A stretch of 43,916 nucleotides of DNA from Sulfurimonas sp. (GCF_023228785.1 NZ_JALOAN010000019.1:1-43916), one strand, 5' to 3'; positions 31,110-40,452 are shown, numbered from the stretch's first letter. Program-made: numbers and translations. Notes: generated by a model not told the origin, from the sequence alone.

Positions 31110-31136
31110 TTTTTACAGAAGTGAATTCTGTAAAAA
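31110..31136 (-). promoter_or_regulatory. Perfect 11-bp hairpin abutting fabL ribosome site
   Basis: TTTTTACAGAA (31110-31120) and TTCTGTAAAAA (31126-31136) pair perfectly around a 5-nt loop. On the transcribed strand the 3' arm runs straight into GGAGAA, the ribosome-binding site of the enoyl reductase gene. A small hairpin TTGCC/GGCAA lies 17 nt further upstream (31154-31166). Possible roles are a weak terminator or RNA-processing/protective structure in the dapA-fabL transcript, or an operator. Confidence 0.5.
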
Positions 31137-31186
31137 TTCCTCTCACTAAAGCTTTGCCGTTGGCAAGAAAACTATCTTTATGCATT

Positions 31187-32080
31187 CTAAAGTCCTTTGA
31201 TGTCATAGTTTTTCATGACTTTTTCTATTTTTTTCATATTCTCTAGACTTGGAGCGACTAGTGGAAGTCTATACTCAAGAGTCTCTATAAGTCCAGCTAT
31301 ATACATAGCCGCTTTTATAGGAACAGGGTTTGATTCGCAAAACATAACTTTGTTTAGTGGGTATAGTCTTTCATTGATCTCTCTTGCACCTGCAAAGTCG
31401 CCACTAAGTGCGAGTCTTACTAGTTCACTCTTTAGATCTGGCATTAAGTTTGATGTTACAGAGGTTATACCAGCTCCACCACTTGCAAGAATTGGGTAGT
31501 CAATAGCATCATCACCTGAAAACACTTTAAGTTCAGGACAACGAGACATAAGTTCAACAGTTCTCTCTAAACTTCCACTCGCTTCTTTTACACCGTAAAT
31601 ATTCTTACACTCATTAAAGAGGCGGATTGTAGTGTCTGCATCTATATCAACACCAGTTCTCCCTGGTACATTGTAGAGCATAAAAGGCACTTCACTAACG
31701 CTATCTGCAATCGCTTTGTAGTGTTGAAAAATTCCCTCTTGAGATGGTTTATTATAGTATGGACTTACTGAAAAAATAGCATCTACACCACAATCTCTTG
31801 CTCTTTGTGCAGTCTTTATAGCCTCAGCAGTAGAGTTACTACCAGCACCAGCGAGAACTCTAGTTTTAGTTCCTCTGCAAACTTCTACCGCGATTTCCAT
31901 ACATCTTATATCTTCTTCGTAAGTAAGAGTAGCACTCTCACCAGTAGTCCCAACAGGACAAACTGCATCCATACCATTGTTGATTTGTCTTTTTATAAGT
32001 GTCGCATAAGCTTGCTCATCGAGCTTTCCATTTTTAAATGGGGTTATTAACGCTGTTGAAGAACCAGTTACTATATTCAT
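31187..32080 (-). CDS. dapA: 4-hydroxy-tetrahydrodipicolinate synthase
   Basis: I start it at the ATG at 32080, after an AAGG site; the frame runs on to 32149 but that extension is not family-like. The 297-residue enzyme has the Schiff-base Lys165 in GVKEASGS, Tyr136 in LYNVPGRTG, the GTTGES motif at 44-49, and SVSPYYNKP. It condenses pyruvate and aspartate semialdehyde in lysine and diaminopimelate synthesis. Length is exactly that of DapA. In several Campylobacterota dapA is followed by an enoyl-reductase-like SDR gene, as here. Confidence 0.95.
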   Translation of the reverse strand: MNIVTGSSTALITPFKNGKLDEQAYATLIKRQINNGMDAVCPVGTTGESATLTYEEDIRCMEIAVEVCRGTKTRVLAGAGSNSTAEAIKTAQRARDCGVDAIFSVSPYYNKPSQEGIFQHYKAIADSVSEVPFMLYNVPGRTGVDIDADTTIRLFNECKNIYGVKEASGSLERTVELMSRCPELKVFSGDDAIDYPILASGGAGITSVTSNLMPDLKSELVRLALSGDFAGAREINERLYPLNKVMFCESNPVPIKAAMYIAGLIETLEYRLPLVAPSLENMKKIEKVMKNYDIKGL

Positions 32081-32210
32081 TTGTTGACCTTTTAGTGTAA
32101 AATCTTGCAATGGTTTAAGTTTTATATATATAAAATTTAGATCAAGCAAGAAGAGATTTTTATCTGTTTATTATTGCAAAACTATATCAAAAAAGTGCTA
32201 AAAAGCTACT

Positions 32211-32675
32211 TTACTTCTCTTTTGGCTTACTTAAATACTCTTTGAAATATAGTTCTATCTTATCTTTTGAGAAAGATTTTTCTTTGTCTCTTATACGATA
32301 TACTCTTTTGTAAAATATATACTTTTCAATAATATTCATAGTGTGAAATTTATCATAGATGCCAAGCAAAAAGTCACTTTTTATAGAGAGATTTTTAGCT
32401 TCAAGTGTGATAAAGATCTTGTGCAGAGAGTCTATCTGCTCTATAGTATGTGGGTTGATGTCGGAGTTGATTATATAGTGGATCTCTTCAACGCTAAAGT
32501 TCTTGTTTATTGACTTTGCATAGTACTCAAGAAGTACATTTATCTCTTTATTTCGCTCTTTATTGTAGTCAGCATGTTTTAGGTAAGCATAGAGCTTTGG
32601 TTTACTTTTTTGCCAGTTGTATAGTGTGTTGATTTGAACTTCAAATCTATCGCTAATCTCTCTATTATTTAGCAC
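32211..32675 (-). CDS. Small HTH-like hypothetical protein
   Basis: A 154-residue basic helical protein. The N-terminus NREISDRFEVQINTLYNWQKSKPKLYAYL has the layout of a helix-turn-helix (ISDRFEV, turn, TLYNWQ recognition helix), as in transposase or XRE/homeodomain-like DNA-binding proteins. The remaining 120 residues are Lys/Ile/Tyr-rich helices without a motif I recognise. Its start overlaps the end of the thioesterase frame by 11 nt, so it is the last gene of the ior-paaK cluster. A local transcription regulator is possible but unproven. No other transposon feature is near. Confidence 0.65.
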   Translation of the reverse strand: MLNNREISDRFEVQINTLYNWQKSKPKLYAYLKHADYNKERNKEINVLLEYYAKSINKNFSVEEIHYIINSDINPHTIEQIDSLHKIFITLEAKNLSIKSDFLLGIYDKFHTMNIIEKYIFYKRVYRIRDKEKSFSKDKIELYFKEYLSKPKEK

Positions 32676-33081
32676 TTTTTAGAGCCTTTTTTTCATCTAA
32701 AATATGATATGTTCCAGTTGCATAAGCTATAAGTGTATCTTTTGAAAAAATTTCTATAGTTGTAAAGACAGTTCTTTTTGACTGATTTATTACTCTAGCT
32801 TCGGCTGTTAAAACTTCATCTCTAGCAGGTTTTAAGTAGTTTATTTTTATCTCAATTGTTACAGCACTAAGACCTTTTTCAAGCACAGACACAGCAGCAT
32901 ACCAACCACAATGATCTGCTAGTGTAGCAATGGCACCGCCATGAACTACGCCAAAATGTTGCTTGTGATGTGGCAGGACATCAAAACCTAGTTGTGCATA
33001 ACCATCGCCTAGATCCAATACTTCTCCGCCAATGAACTTTAAAAATCCTATATCTTTTTGATCTATATCTTGAGCTTTCAT
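32665..33081 (-). CDS. PaaI-type hotdog thioesterase
   Basis: The ATG at 33081 (AAGGC upstream) is chosen; the frame is open to 33129, overlapping the ACT gene. The 138-residue product is a PaaI/YdiI-type hotdog-fold acyl-CoA thioesterase. It contains HFGVVHGGAIATLADHCGWYA, the family's HGG-x-Asp active-site region, and a typical C-terminal TVFTTIEIFSKDTLIAYATGTYHIL. It would hydrolyse aryl- or acyl-CoA. Directly downstream of a PaaK-like ligase and an ACT protein, it fits a phenylacetyl-CoA-like substrate (inference). Confidence 0.85.
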   Translation of the reverse strand: MKAQDIDQKDIGFLKFIGGEVLDLGDGYAQLGFDVLPHHKQHFGVVHGGAIATLADHCGWYAAVSVLEKGLSAVTIEIKINYLKPARDEVLTAEARVINQSKRTVFTTIEIFSKDTLIAYATGTYHILDEKKALKSAK

Positions 33082-33091
33082 GTTTGCCTTT

Positions 33092-33514
33092 TTAAATCTC
33101 ACAAAGGAGATTAATGCCCTCTTTTTCAAGTGTTTTTATAGCGTTTTGTAGTTGTGCGTCTGCTACTTTAAACACAAAAGCACCGATCTGAGCATTTGAG
33201 AGAGTGTAAGTGTACTCTATATTTATGTTTTGTTTTGCAAGTGCTTTTATAACAGAGTTAAAACTTCCAACATGATCACTAATTTCTACAGCAAAAACAT
33301 CTGTAAACCTAGAAGAAAAACCACTTTTTTCTAAGATCTCTTTTGCTCTTATACTATCGTCTACAATGAGTCTAAGTATGCCAAAATCACTAGCATCGGA
33401 GAGGTTTATAGACTCTATAGAGATGTTTTGAGATGCTAAAAGTGTTGTAATATCGCTTAGCTCTCCCATTTTGTTCTCAACAAAGATAGATAACTGCTTT
33501 ATAGTTTTTGACAT
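33092..33514 (-). CDS. Tandem ACT-domain protein
   Basis: Start at the ATG at 33514; the frame is open to 33583, but that overlaps paaK and lacks a site. The 140-residue protein is two ACT domains: QLSIFVENKMGELSDITTLLASQNISIESINL (about 6-70) and FAVEISDHVGSFNSVIKALAKQNINIEYTYT (about 75-140). ACT domains bind amino acids. Small ACT-pair proteins often sit next to PaaK-like ligases and IOR, probably as allosteric sensors of aromatic amino acids. It is separated from paaK by one nucleotide. Confidence 0.85.
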   Translation of the reverse strand: MSKTIKQLSIFVENKMGELSDITTLLASQNISIESINLSDASDFGILRLIVDDSIRAKEILEKSGFSSRFTDVFAVEISDHVGSFNSVIKALAKQNINIEYTYTLSNAQIGAFVFKVADAQLQNAIKTLEKEGINLLCEI

Positions 33515-33515
33515 T

Positions 33516-34808
33516 TTATACCCTTTTATCCACAACACGAACAGCTTTACCCATACTTCTCTCAATAGTTCTAGGCTCAACAAGCTTCACATTTGCATTT
33601 ATGTATAGGTTATTTGCAAGTGAGTGTTGTATGTTTTTTTTGATTTTTTCCATCTCAGCAACTGAGTCACTTAAAACTTCATCGCTAACTTCTACTAAGA
33701 TATCTATTTTATCAAGATGACCTTTTTTATCTGCGATGATCTGGTAGTTTAGAGTTACTCCCTCTGTATTTGCTATAACATGCTCAACTTGTGATGGATA
33801 TACATTTACACCATTTACAATAATCATATCATCAACACGGCCAACGATGCTCTCCATGCGTACTAAAGTTCTTCCACAAGCACAAGGCGATCGATGAAGT
33901 GAAGTTATATCTCCAGTTCTATAGCGAATGATAGGAAGGGCTTGTTTTGTAAGTGAAGTTATAACTAACTCTCCACGCTCTCCATCTTCTAAGACTTTAC
34001 CACTTTTATGATCTATGATCTCAGGGTAAAAATGGTCTTCATTTACATGTAAAAGTTTAGAATGTTTACAGTTTGAGCTAACACCCGGTCCGATAATCTC
34101 ACTAAGTCCATAAACTTCATGGTAGTCGATTCCCCAAACGCGAGAAACTTCTTCTTTTAGTCCATCACTAGTAGGCTCAGCTCCAAATACTCCAGATTTT
34201 AGTTTAAAATCTTTTAAATATCCACTTCCAGACTTCTTAGCTGTTTCATACATATGAAGTGCAAATGATGGAGTTGCAGCTAAAATGGTTGCGTTGAAAT
34301 CTTTCATAAGCATGATTTGTCTATCTGTAAAACCACTACTTGCGGGAATAGTTGTAGCTCCTATCTTTTTAGCACCACTATCAAAGCCTAGCCCACCAGT
34401 AAAGAGTCCATAACCATAAGCATTATGAACTACATCTGCTGAAGTTGCTCCTGCCATTGTATAGACTCTAGCCATCACTTCATCCCAAACATCCATATCG
34501 CCTTGAGTGTAGCCTACAACAGTAGGTTTTCCTGTAGTTCCACTTGAACTATGAACTCTTACAACTTCGCTCATCGGTACACAAAAGAGTCCAAAAGGGT
34601 AGTGGTTTCTTAGATCTTGTTTTTTCGTAAAAGGCAATTTTTGTATATCTTTTAGAGATTTAATATCCTTTAGAGATATACCCAGCTCATCAAATTTTTC
34701 TTTGTAAAAAGGTGTTAGTTCATAAACTCTCTCTAGTGTCTCTTTGAGTCTTTTTAGTTGAGTCTCTTCTATAATTTCTCTTGGAGCACCCTCGATTTTG
34801 TTCCACAT
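33516..34808 (-). CDS. PaaK-like aryl-acid (phenylacetate) CoA ligase
   Basis: A 430-residue adenylate-forming ligase of the PaaK family. The P-loop-like motif HSSSGTTGKPTVVGY, the VYGLSEIIGPGVSSNC block, the YRTGDIT motif, and DDMIIVNGVNVYPSQVE are all present. It converts phenylacetate or a related aryl acid to its CoA thioester with ATP. The neighbouring indolepyruvate oxidoreductase genes (1-nt overlap with iorB) make aryl-CoA from arylpyruvates, so the ligase can link free aryl acids to the same pool. Sequence alone cannot separate phenylacetate from indoleacetate. Confidence 0.9.
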   Translation of the reverse strand: MWNKIEGAPREIIEETQLKRLKETLERVYELTPFYKEKFDELGISLKDIKSLKDIQKLPFTKKQDLRNHYPFGLFCVPMSEVVRVHSSSGTTGKPTVVGYTQGDMDVWDEVMARVYTMAGATSADVVHNAYGYGLFTGGLGFDSGAKKIGATTIPASSGFTDRQIMLMKDFNATILAATPSFALHMYETAKKSGSGYLKDFKLKSGVFGAEPTSDGLKEEVSRVWGIDYHEVYGLSEIIGPGVSSNCKHSKLLHVNEDHFYPEIIDHKSGKVLEDGERGELVITSLTKQALPIIRYRTGDITSLHRSPCACGRTLVRMESIVGRVDDMIIVNGVNVYPSQVEHVIANTEGVTLNYQIIADKKGHLDKIDILVEVSDEVLSDSVAEMEKIKKNIQHSLANNLYINANVKLVEPRTIERSMGKAVRVVDKRV

Positions 34809-35350
34809 TATTTTGACTCCTTAGCATCTCTCATGGCTTGATCTAGTATAACTATATTTTGTTCGGCTACTTTTGCATTCATACTTGTGATGGCATCTTT
34901 TACTTCCTGTACGCTAAAAGGAAAGTTTTTGTCATTAACAAGGGCGAAACCGAGCATATAAACATTTAGTCCTTGGATAGGAAATTCACCTCGCTCAGCC
35001 TTTTTAAAAGCATCAATTTTTGCAAAACCACTAAAAGGAAGTTCTGGGTATTTATCTTTGTCTTTTGCATTAGTAACTAGTGTTCCACTAAGCTTTAAAA
35101 ATGCAAGATTTCTTAAACCTTCATTTTTCTCTAGCGCTATCATAAGGTCAGCTTGATTTTTATCTATTACAGGGTTTGTAAATTCGCCTATTTTTATGTC
35201 ACAAGAGACAGATCCACCTCTTTGACTCATACCATGGTTTTCAGTTCCTAAAAACGCGATATTACGGTTTCCTGCACAAATTGCTAAAACTTTAACTAAA
35301 AAAACAACACCTTGACCACCAAAGCCAGCTATTACTATTTGGTATTTCAT
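34808..35350 (-). CDS. iorB: Indolepyruvate:ferredoxin oxidoreductase beta subunit
   Basis: A 180-residue protein of the 2-oxoacid:acceptor oxidoreductase gamma-type family. It starts with the GFGGQGVVFL motif, followed by TENHGMSQRGGSVSCDIKIG, the hallmark of IorB and PorC. Length fits IorB. It forms the small partner of IorA, whose gene ends one nucleotide before this one starts. Together they oxidise indole-, phenyl- or hydroxyphenylpyruvate with CoA and ferredoxin, or run in reverse to make aromatic keto acids from aryl-CoA and CO2. Confidence 0.92.
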   Translation of the reverse strand: MKYQIVIAGFGGQGVVFLVKVLAICAGNRNIAFLGTENHGMSQRGGSVSCDIKIGEFTNPVIDKNQADLMIALEKNEGLRNLAFLKLSGTLVTNAKDKDKYPELPFSGFAKIDAFKKAERGEFPIQGLNVYMLGFALVNDKNFPFSVQEVKDAITSMNAKVAEQNIVILDQAMRDAKESK

Positions 35351-35351
35351 C

Positions 35352-37181
35352 TTAGTTACCTCTCTTTAAGTAGTCAAAATCTTGCACAAAGGCGTCAGTT
35401 GGACAAACTACATCCAAACATCCACCACAGCCAGCACACAGGAATGGATCTATCTCAATAACTCCATCATCATTGTATGCCATTGGCGGACACTTATATA
35501 TAGTTGTACATTGATCACAGGCGATACAAAGTTCAGGATCTACCTTAGCAAATATATTTGGAATAAACTCAGGAGCTCTCTCTCTATCTAAAATACAAAA
35601 CTCTCTTACAACTACAACAGTTGGACCTGTTGCATCAGCGTGTACTTTTTTTACCTCTCTAAAGAAGTCAATGTTATCTTGCATCTCATAAGAGTAGTGA
35701 TGCTCCATACACTCAATCCCCATGCCCTCAACTATCTTTTTGATATCTATGTCTTTATTTGCTCTTGATGGCGTAGTTTGACGACCTGTCATTGCTATGG
35801 TTGAGTTATCTAAAATAACAAGTATAAACTTATGGTTTTGATAGACTGCATTTATAAGTGGTGCAATTCCAGAGTGAAAAAATGTTCCATCTCCAATGGT
35901 TGCAACAACTGTTTTGTCAGGATCACTAATAGAAAAACCACTAGCCATAGAGACACTCGCACCCATACAAAGTATGCTATCAATTGCACCTTGAGCTAAA
36001 GCTAGAGTATAACAGCCAATGTCCGATGGATAGATAGACTTCTTCTTTTTAAATACTTTTGTAATAGCATAATAAACATCACGATGAGGGCAACCAGGGC
36101 AAAGTGCAGGTGGACGAGCTTCTACTTCAAAGTCTAATGATGGAGGAGTTGCATAGATATTTTCTCCCTCATAAAAGCCGATATTTTGAAATGCTTTTAA
36201 GATCTCTTCTTTACTCATTTCATCTATTTGATGGATACTATTTGTATTTTTTCCATATACATTAGGAGATGCTATCTGTTCTTCAACGCATGGATAAGGC
36301 TCTTCAACCACTAAAACTTTATCATAAGACTTAAATCTATCTCTCATTTGCTCTACAGGAAGGGGATAGGGCATAAGAACTTTAACAACATCAGCTTCAA
36401 GATCTAGGTCGCTTAGAGTCTCTTTTGTAAATCCATAACCAGTTCCACTCGTGATGACTAAAACTCTGTTTTTACCCTCACACTTGTCAAATTCACTCTT
36501 TAAAAGATTGTCCCAGTTATACTCTTTGATAACTTCTATGCGGTTGAGTTGCTCTTTTCCTTGTGGAAATCTATCTTTTCGTGGAACTGCACCCCAGCGA
36601 GGAACATCTCTTTTAAACTCACCAATATTTGGCTTAAAGTTAGTCTCTTCATCCATCTCAATGATTTCCCTAGCATGACAAACGCGCATAACAGGGCGAA
36701 GCATAACTGGGATCTGAAACTTTTCTGAGAGTTCTACACCGTATTTTGTTAGATCATAAGCATCTTGTGGAGTTGCTGGATCTAAAACAGGGATACGTGC
36801 AAATTTTGCAAATACACGGCTATCTTGCTCAGTTTGTGAAGAGTGAAAACCTGGATCATCAGCAGCAATGAGTAGCATACCACCAAGGTTACCAATATAA
36901 GCCGCACTCATAAGTGCATCACTTGCAACATTTAGTCCGACTTGCTTCATTGTTGCACAGGTACGCTTTCCAGCTATTGCACCAGCGTAAGCTACTTCAA
37001 AACCAACTTTTTCATTAGTTCCCCACTCAGCATAAACATTTAGGTTTAATTTGTGTTTTATCTGTTGAACGACAGTAAGTATCTCGCTTGATGGAGTACC
37101 AGGATATCCGCTAACCATGTCAACATTTGCATGGATAAGTCCCCAAGCAATCGCATCATTTCCCATTAGTGTTTGTTTCAT
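35352..37181 (-). CDS. iorA: Indolepyruvate:ferredoxin oxidoreductase alpha subunit
   Basis: A 609-residue thiamine-pyrophosphate enzyme: an N-terminal pyruvate-ferredoxin-type pyrimidine domain (GYPGTPSSEIL, about 20-180), a central transketolase C-like region, and a TPP domain with CPGCPHRD and ATIGDGTFFHSGIAPLINAVYQNHKFILVILDNSTIAMTG. The tail carries two cluster motifs, CIACDQCTTIYKCP and CAGCGGCLDVVCP. All family signatures are intact, and length is standard (about 600). It is the first gene of the ior-paaK-ACT-thioesterase-HTH run; a 116-nt gap separates it from the oprD-like gene upstream. Confidence 0.94.
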   Translation of the reverse strand: MKQTLMGNDAIAWGLIHANVDMVSGYPGTPSSEILTVVQQIKHKLNLNVYAEWGTNEKVGFEVAYAGAIAGKRTCATMKQVGLNVASDALMSAAYIGNLGGMLLIAADDPGFHSSQTEQDSRVFAKFARIPVLDPATPQDAYDLTKYGVELSEKFQIPVMLRPVMRVCHAREIIEMDEETNFKPNIGEFKRDVPRWGAVPRKDRFPQGKEQLNRIEVIKEYNWDNLLKSEFDKCEGKNRVLVITSGTGYGFTKETLSDLDLEADVVKVLMPYPLPVEQMRDRFKSYDKVLVVEEPYPCVEEQIASPNVYGKNTNSIHQIDEMSKEEILKAFQNIGFYEGENIYATPPSLDFEVEARPPALCPGCPHRDVYYAITKVFKKKKSIYPSDIGCYTLALAQGAIDSILCMGASVSMASGFSISDPDKTVVATIGDGTFFHSGIAPLINAVYQNHKFILVILDNSTIAMTGRQTTPSRANKDIDIKKIVEGMGIECMEHHYSYEMQDNIDFFREVKKVHADATGPTVVVVREFCILDRERAPEFIPNIFAKVDPELCIACDQCTTIYKCPPMAYNDDGVIEIDPFLCAGCGGCLDVVCPTDAFVQDFDYLKRGN

Positions 37182-37297
37182 AAAAGTCTCACTCTTTATA
37201 ATTATTTATCTTTAGAAGATTTGTTCTTGTTAATCTACACAATAGTTATATAAATAAGGCTTAAATAAAGACTAAATCTTACAACTATTGAGATATA

Positions 37298-38695
37298 TTA
37301 AAATTTGTAATACGCTATCAAACGATATTCATCAAAACTTATGCTCTTTGCTCCACCTAGATCTAGCCAATCTTTAGTAAAACTACCTCTTGCTTGGAGT
37401 TTAAATTTTGGAGTAACTTGATAAATAAGATCAAAATCCACCTCTTTAGTCTTCCACTCACTACCACTTTGATAACCATTATATTTACCAATGTCATACT
37501 CAAAATATTTAACCATAGCTAGTAGATCTATATTAGTTAGAGGTTTGAAATTGTAATCAACTCCTAACATAACAGAAGAAGTATCTCCTAAGTTAGCATG
37601 CAAGGCACCTTGAGAGATTATAAAAGGATTAGCTCCACCTAGAGCGTTTACAATACCGCCATCTAAAACACTCCCTTTTGATGCGGGAGTATTTACATAA
37701 CGAAGATCTATACCTAAGCCATTATCTAATGAAGCTTTTAGCATTGCCCCGTATTGGCTTGCATCTACATCTTTATCTTTGCCAGTTGTGTTAAAAGCTT
37801 TTCCAAGCAGGTTGTCTCCAACATCATCTTGTTTTGTGTAAAACACAGATGCAAAGGTATTAAAAACACTTAGTCTTGCTTTGTAACTAGCCTTAGCAAC
37901 TATTATATTCATTATGTCGTGAATATATTGATCCCAAATTTCTAACTTAACACCATCAAATCCTGTATAAGTTGCATTTAAGTAGGTCATACCAGCTGTA
38001 TTTTTTGTATTGTTTTGACCTAAATAAACATCTGCAATAGACTCAAAGTCTCCAACCTTGTAACCAGGTCCAAAGCCATAGAGCAGGCTCAGTCTTGTCA
38101 TGGCATCATTTGGAATTAGCACATTGTTTGGCACAGGAACTGAGTTTGCAAAGCCGTTTGTCTGAATACGAGTGATATGACCTAGCTCAAACTTAGTGTC
38201 AGTTACATCGCTGTTTTTTACAACAACACCTTCAAAAGTGTTTGGCAACATTCTAAAGTTATTTGGAGCAGCAAAGGGAGTATTTATACTTTGTTTTCCA
38301 ACTCTTATAGATGTTTTATCAAAGCTATAGCTTATATAAGCCTCACCCAAAACACTATAGCTTCCACCATCTGCACCAAAAAGAGTGTTGTCATTTTTAT
38401 CAGAACTATCCGCTTTTTTATCTAGTTTGTTTGAAGTATAGAATGTTGCCCCAGCATCAAAACCATAGTAAGATGCAGTTTGATAACCTAAATGTCCACC
38501 AACAGAGAGTCCATCACGAGTATAGTTAGATGGATCTCTGTTAAATCCACTTCCCCAATTATAAGTTCGGTTGATATAAAAAGATTTTAGTTCCCCTTGA
38601 ACTTTGCCCTCTTTAAATGCTCCTTCAAGTGTATCTGCCAAAGCAAATGTAGTTAAACTTAAAATTGTAGCTAACGCTAAACTTCTTTTTTTCAT
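37298..38695 (-). CDS. OprD-family outer-membrane porin
   Basis: A 465-residue beta-barrel protein with signal peptide MKKRSLALATILSLTTFALA. The mature start DTLEGAFKEGKVQGELKSFYINR and the later blocks YSVLGEAYISYSFDKTSIRVGKQSINTPFAAPNNFRMLPNTFEGVVV are typical of Campylobacterota OprD-like porins. It ends in a Phe (RLIAYYKF), the usual C-terminal barrel signal. OprD porins admit small organic acids, amino acids or peptides. It lies between the symporter operon and the ior cluster, so it may admit their organic-acid substrate, but this is inference. Confidence 0.85.
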   Translation of the reverse strand: MKKRSLALATILSLTTFALADTLEGAFKEGKVQGELKSFYINRTYNWGSGFNRDPSNYTRDGLSVGGHLGYQTASYYGFDAGATFYTSNKLDKKADSSDKNDNTLFGADGGSYSVLGEAYISYSFDKTSIRVGKQSINTPFAAPNNFRMLPNTFEGVVVKNSDVTDTKFELGHITRIQTNGFANSVPVPNNVLIPNDAMTRLSLLYGFGPGYKVGDFESIADVYLGQNNTKNTAGMTYLNATYTGFDGVKLEIWDQYIHDIMNIIVAKASYKARLSVFNTFASVFYTKQDDVGDNLLGKAFNTTGKDKDVDASQYGAMLKASLDNGLGIDLRYVNTPASKGSVLDGGIVNALGGANPFIISQGALHANLGDTSSVMLGVDYNFKPLTNIDLLAMVKYFEYDIGKYNGYQSGSEWKTKEVDFDLIYQVTPKFKLQARGSFTKDWLDLGGAKSISFDEYRLIAYYKF

Positions 38696-38730
38696 TTTTC
38701 TTCCCTTTTATTATTTAATCTATAAACTAG

Positions 38731-38786
38731 ATTCCGTGTCAAGCACGGAATGACGGACACGCATCATCCTGAACTTGATTCAGGAT
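38731..38786. repeat. REP-like unit: two hairpins with complementary loops
   Basis: Between the symporter and porin genes there are two perfect 8-bp hairpins. ATTCCGTG/CACGGAAT (38731-38751) has loop TCAAG, and ATCCTGAA/TTCAGGAT (38766-38786) has loop CTTGA. The loops are reverse complements of each other. Palindromes of this kind are common dispersed intergenic repeats in many genomes. They could act as a terminator or mRNA-stabilising structure for the symporter transcript. Confidence 0.65.
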
Positions 38787-38811
38787 CCAACTTAATAATT
38801 GTTCAGAATAT

Positions 38812-40452
38812 TTAGTCATTAAAACATCTCTCAAGATGTTTTTCATCCATTTTTTTAGTCATAAGTGAGACTATTATTGCTGTAGCAATTGAGAGTGGTA
38901 GAGCAATTATAAGTGCATCTACAAAGATAATATCTCCACTTAAAAGTGAGTCTTTGCCAAAGATAGCCTTTGCAAGACCTAGTGATTTTGCTTCTTTAAA
39001 GTGAACAAACAAAAGCCAAAAACTCGACACCACTAAACCAACTAACATAGAGCTTATTGCTCCCGCTTTTGTCATGCCTCTAAAGAAGAGTCCACCTATA
39101 AAACTTGGTAAAAAGATACTCGCACAAAGAGCAAAGAAAATAGCAGTAGATCTAGCGATAATGGCAGGCTCATCATCAAAAGCGTAAGCTAGAGAGACTG
39201 AGAAGATTATCATCACAACAACCCCAAGTCTTGTAACTGTAACCGAGTCATAATCTTTTTTAGTGATCTGCTCAAAAAAGTCACGCCCAACTGCTGTTCC
39301 CATAGTATGAAACTGAGATGAAAGCGTACTCATAGCAGCTGAGATGAGTGCAAACAAAAATATAAATGCAAACCATTTTGGCATAGCTGTATTTATAAAA
39401 TGAGGTATAACTTTACCAACAGATCCAGCACTTTGAAGTGCATTTTTACCCTCGTTAAACTCGTAGTACCAAGCGTTAGATAAGGCTCCAACTATAAAGA
39501 TGATCCCTGTCATTGCAAGTATAAAAATAGAGCCAATTAAAACCGCACGGTTTAACTCTTGCTTGCTCTTTACTGTCATAAACCGTACAATAAGCTGTGG
39601 TTGAGCTAAAACCCCAATACCCACACCCATAGTAATGGTTGTAATGACAAAAAGCCAACCCTTACTTAAAAACTGTGGCATAGAGTTCCAACCCTCAAAG
39701 CCCCAAAGCAAAGAGAGTTTCATCATAAAGTCTGGCGAACCTGGAGCAAACTCGCTTATGCTCTTAGATGCCAAATGATCTACAACAGTTATTTGCCAAA
39801 CATTTTCAAGCTTAGAAAATGCCGCACTTATTCCACCTAAAGAGTCAAAGGTAACTACTACAAGGATTAACATAGCTATAAACATTATGCTCCCTTGAAG
39901 AGCGTCTGTGAGCATGACACCTTTTAGTCCACCAGCAATTACATAGACGGTTATAATAATGGAAAAAACCATAAGCGACATATGGTAATCTGTCCCAAAA
40001 TAAAGAGCTATAAACTGAGTACCACCTATGAGAACCGCTGTAGCGTAAAGTGGCATAAAAAGTAGGATGATAATAGCACCAAAGATCTGGATAAACTTAG
40101 AGTCAAACCTTTTTGCAAGTAGTTCAGGAAATGTGTGAGCATTTAGTCTATAGCCCATCTTTCTTGTAGGATTTCCTAAAAATACAAAGGCTATAAAAAT
40201 GCCTATAAATATGTTAAAAACCGTAAGCCAAAGCAAAGAGTTACCAAGCCAAGCAGCAACTCCACCAAAACCCACAATGGCTGCAGTAGAGATAAAAGTA
40301 GCCCCATAACTAAGCGCCATAATAAAAGGATGGGTGTCGCGTCCTGCTACAAGGTAGTCAGTTGTGCTATTTGTCTGCTTGTAACCTCGGTAACCTAAGT
40401 AGCTTAAAACAGCGAGATACAAGATGATAATGATGTTTTCAAACATTCCCAT
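38812..40452 (-). CDS. Sodium:solute symporter (SSS family)
   Basis: A 546-residue transporter with about 13 membrane spans. Family features are DYLVAGRDTHPFIMALSYGATFIS near the start, the GLKGVMLTDALQGSIMF block (SSS signature), LISAAMSTLSSQFHTMGTAVGRD in the middle, and IFLPSFIGGLFFRGMTKAGA. It imports an organic solute, such as an acid or amino acid, with Na+; the substrate cannot be read from the sequence. A 56-residue membrane protein gene directly upstream shares one base with this start (TAATG), a pairing also seen in some bacterial symporter loci. Confidence 0.9.
   Translation of the reverse strand: MGMFENIIIILYLAVLSYLGYRGYKQTNSTTDYLVAGRDTHPFIMALSYGATFISTAAIVGFGGVAAWLGNSLLWLTVFNIFIGIFIAFVFLGNPTRKMGYRLNAHTFPELLAKRFDSKFIQIFGAIIILLFMPLYATAVLIGGTQFIALYFGTDYHMSLMVFSIIITVYVIAGGLKGVMLTDALQGSIMFIAMLILVVVTFDSLGGISAAFSKLENVWQITVVDHLASKSISEFAPGSPDFMMKLSLLWGFEGWNSMPQFLSKGWLFVITTITMGVGIGVLAQPQLIVRFMTVKSKQELNRAVLIGSIFILAMTGIIFIVGALSNAWYYEFNEGKNALQSAGSVGKVIPHFINTAMPKWFAFIFLFALISAAMSTLSSQFHTMGTAVGRDFFEQITKKDYDSVTVTRLGVVVMIIFSVSLAYAFDDEPAIIARSTAIFFALCASIFLPSFIGGLFFRGMTKAGAISSMLVGLVVSSFWLLFVHFKEAKSLGLAKAIFGKDSLLSGDIIFVDALIIALPLSIATAIIVSLMTKKMDEKHLERCFND

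Noticed and set aside
32211..32675. Transposase orfA
   Set aside because: The N-terminus looks like a helix-turn-helix, but there is no terminal inverted repeat, no second transposase ORF, and the gene fits in the operon.
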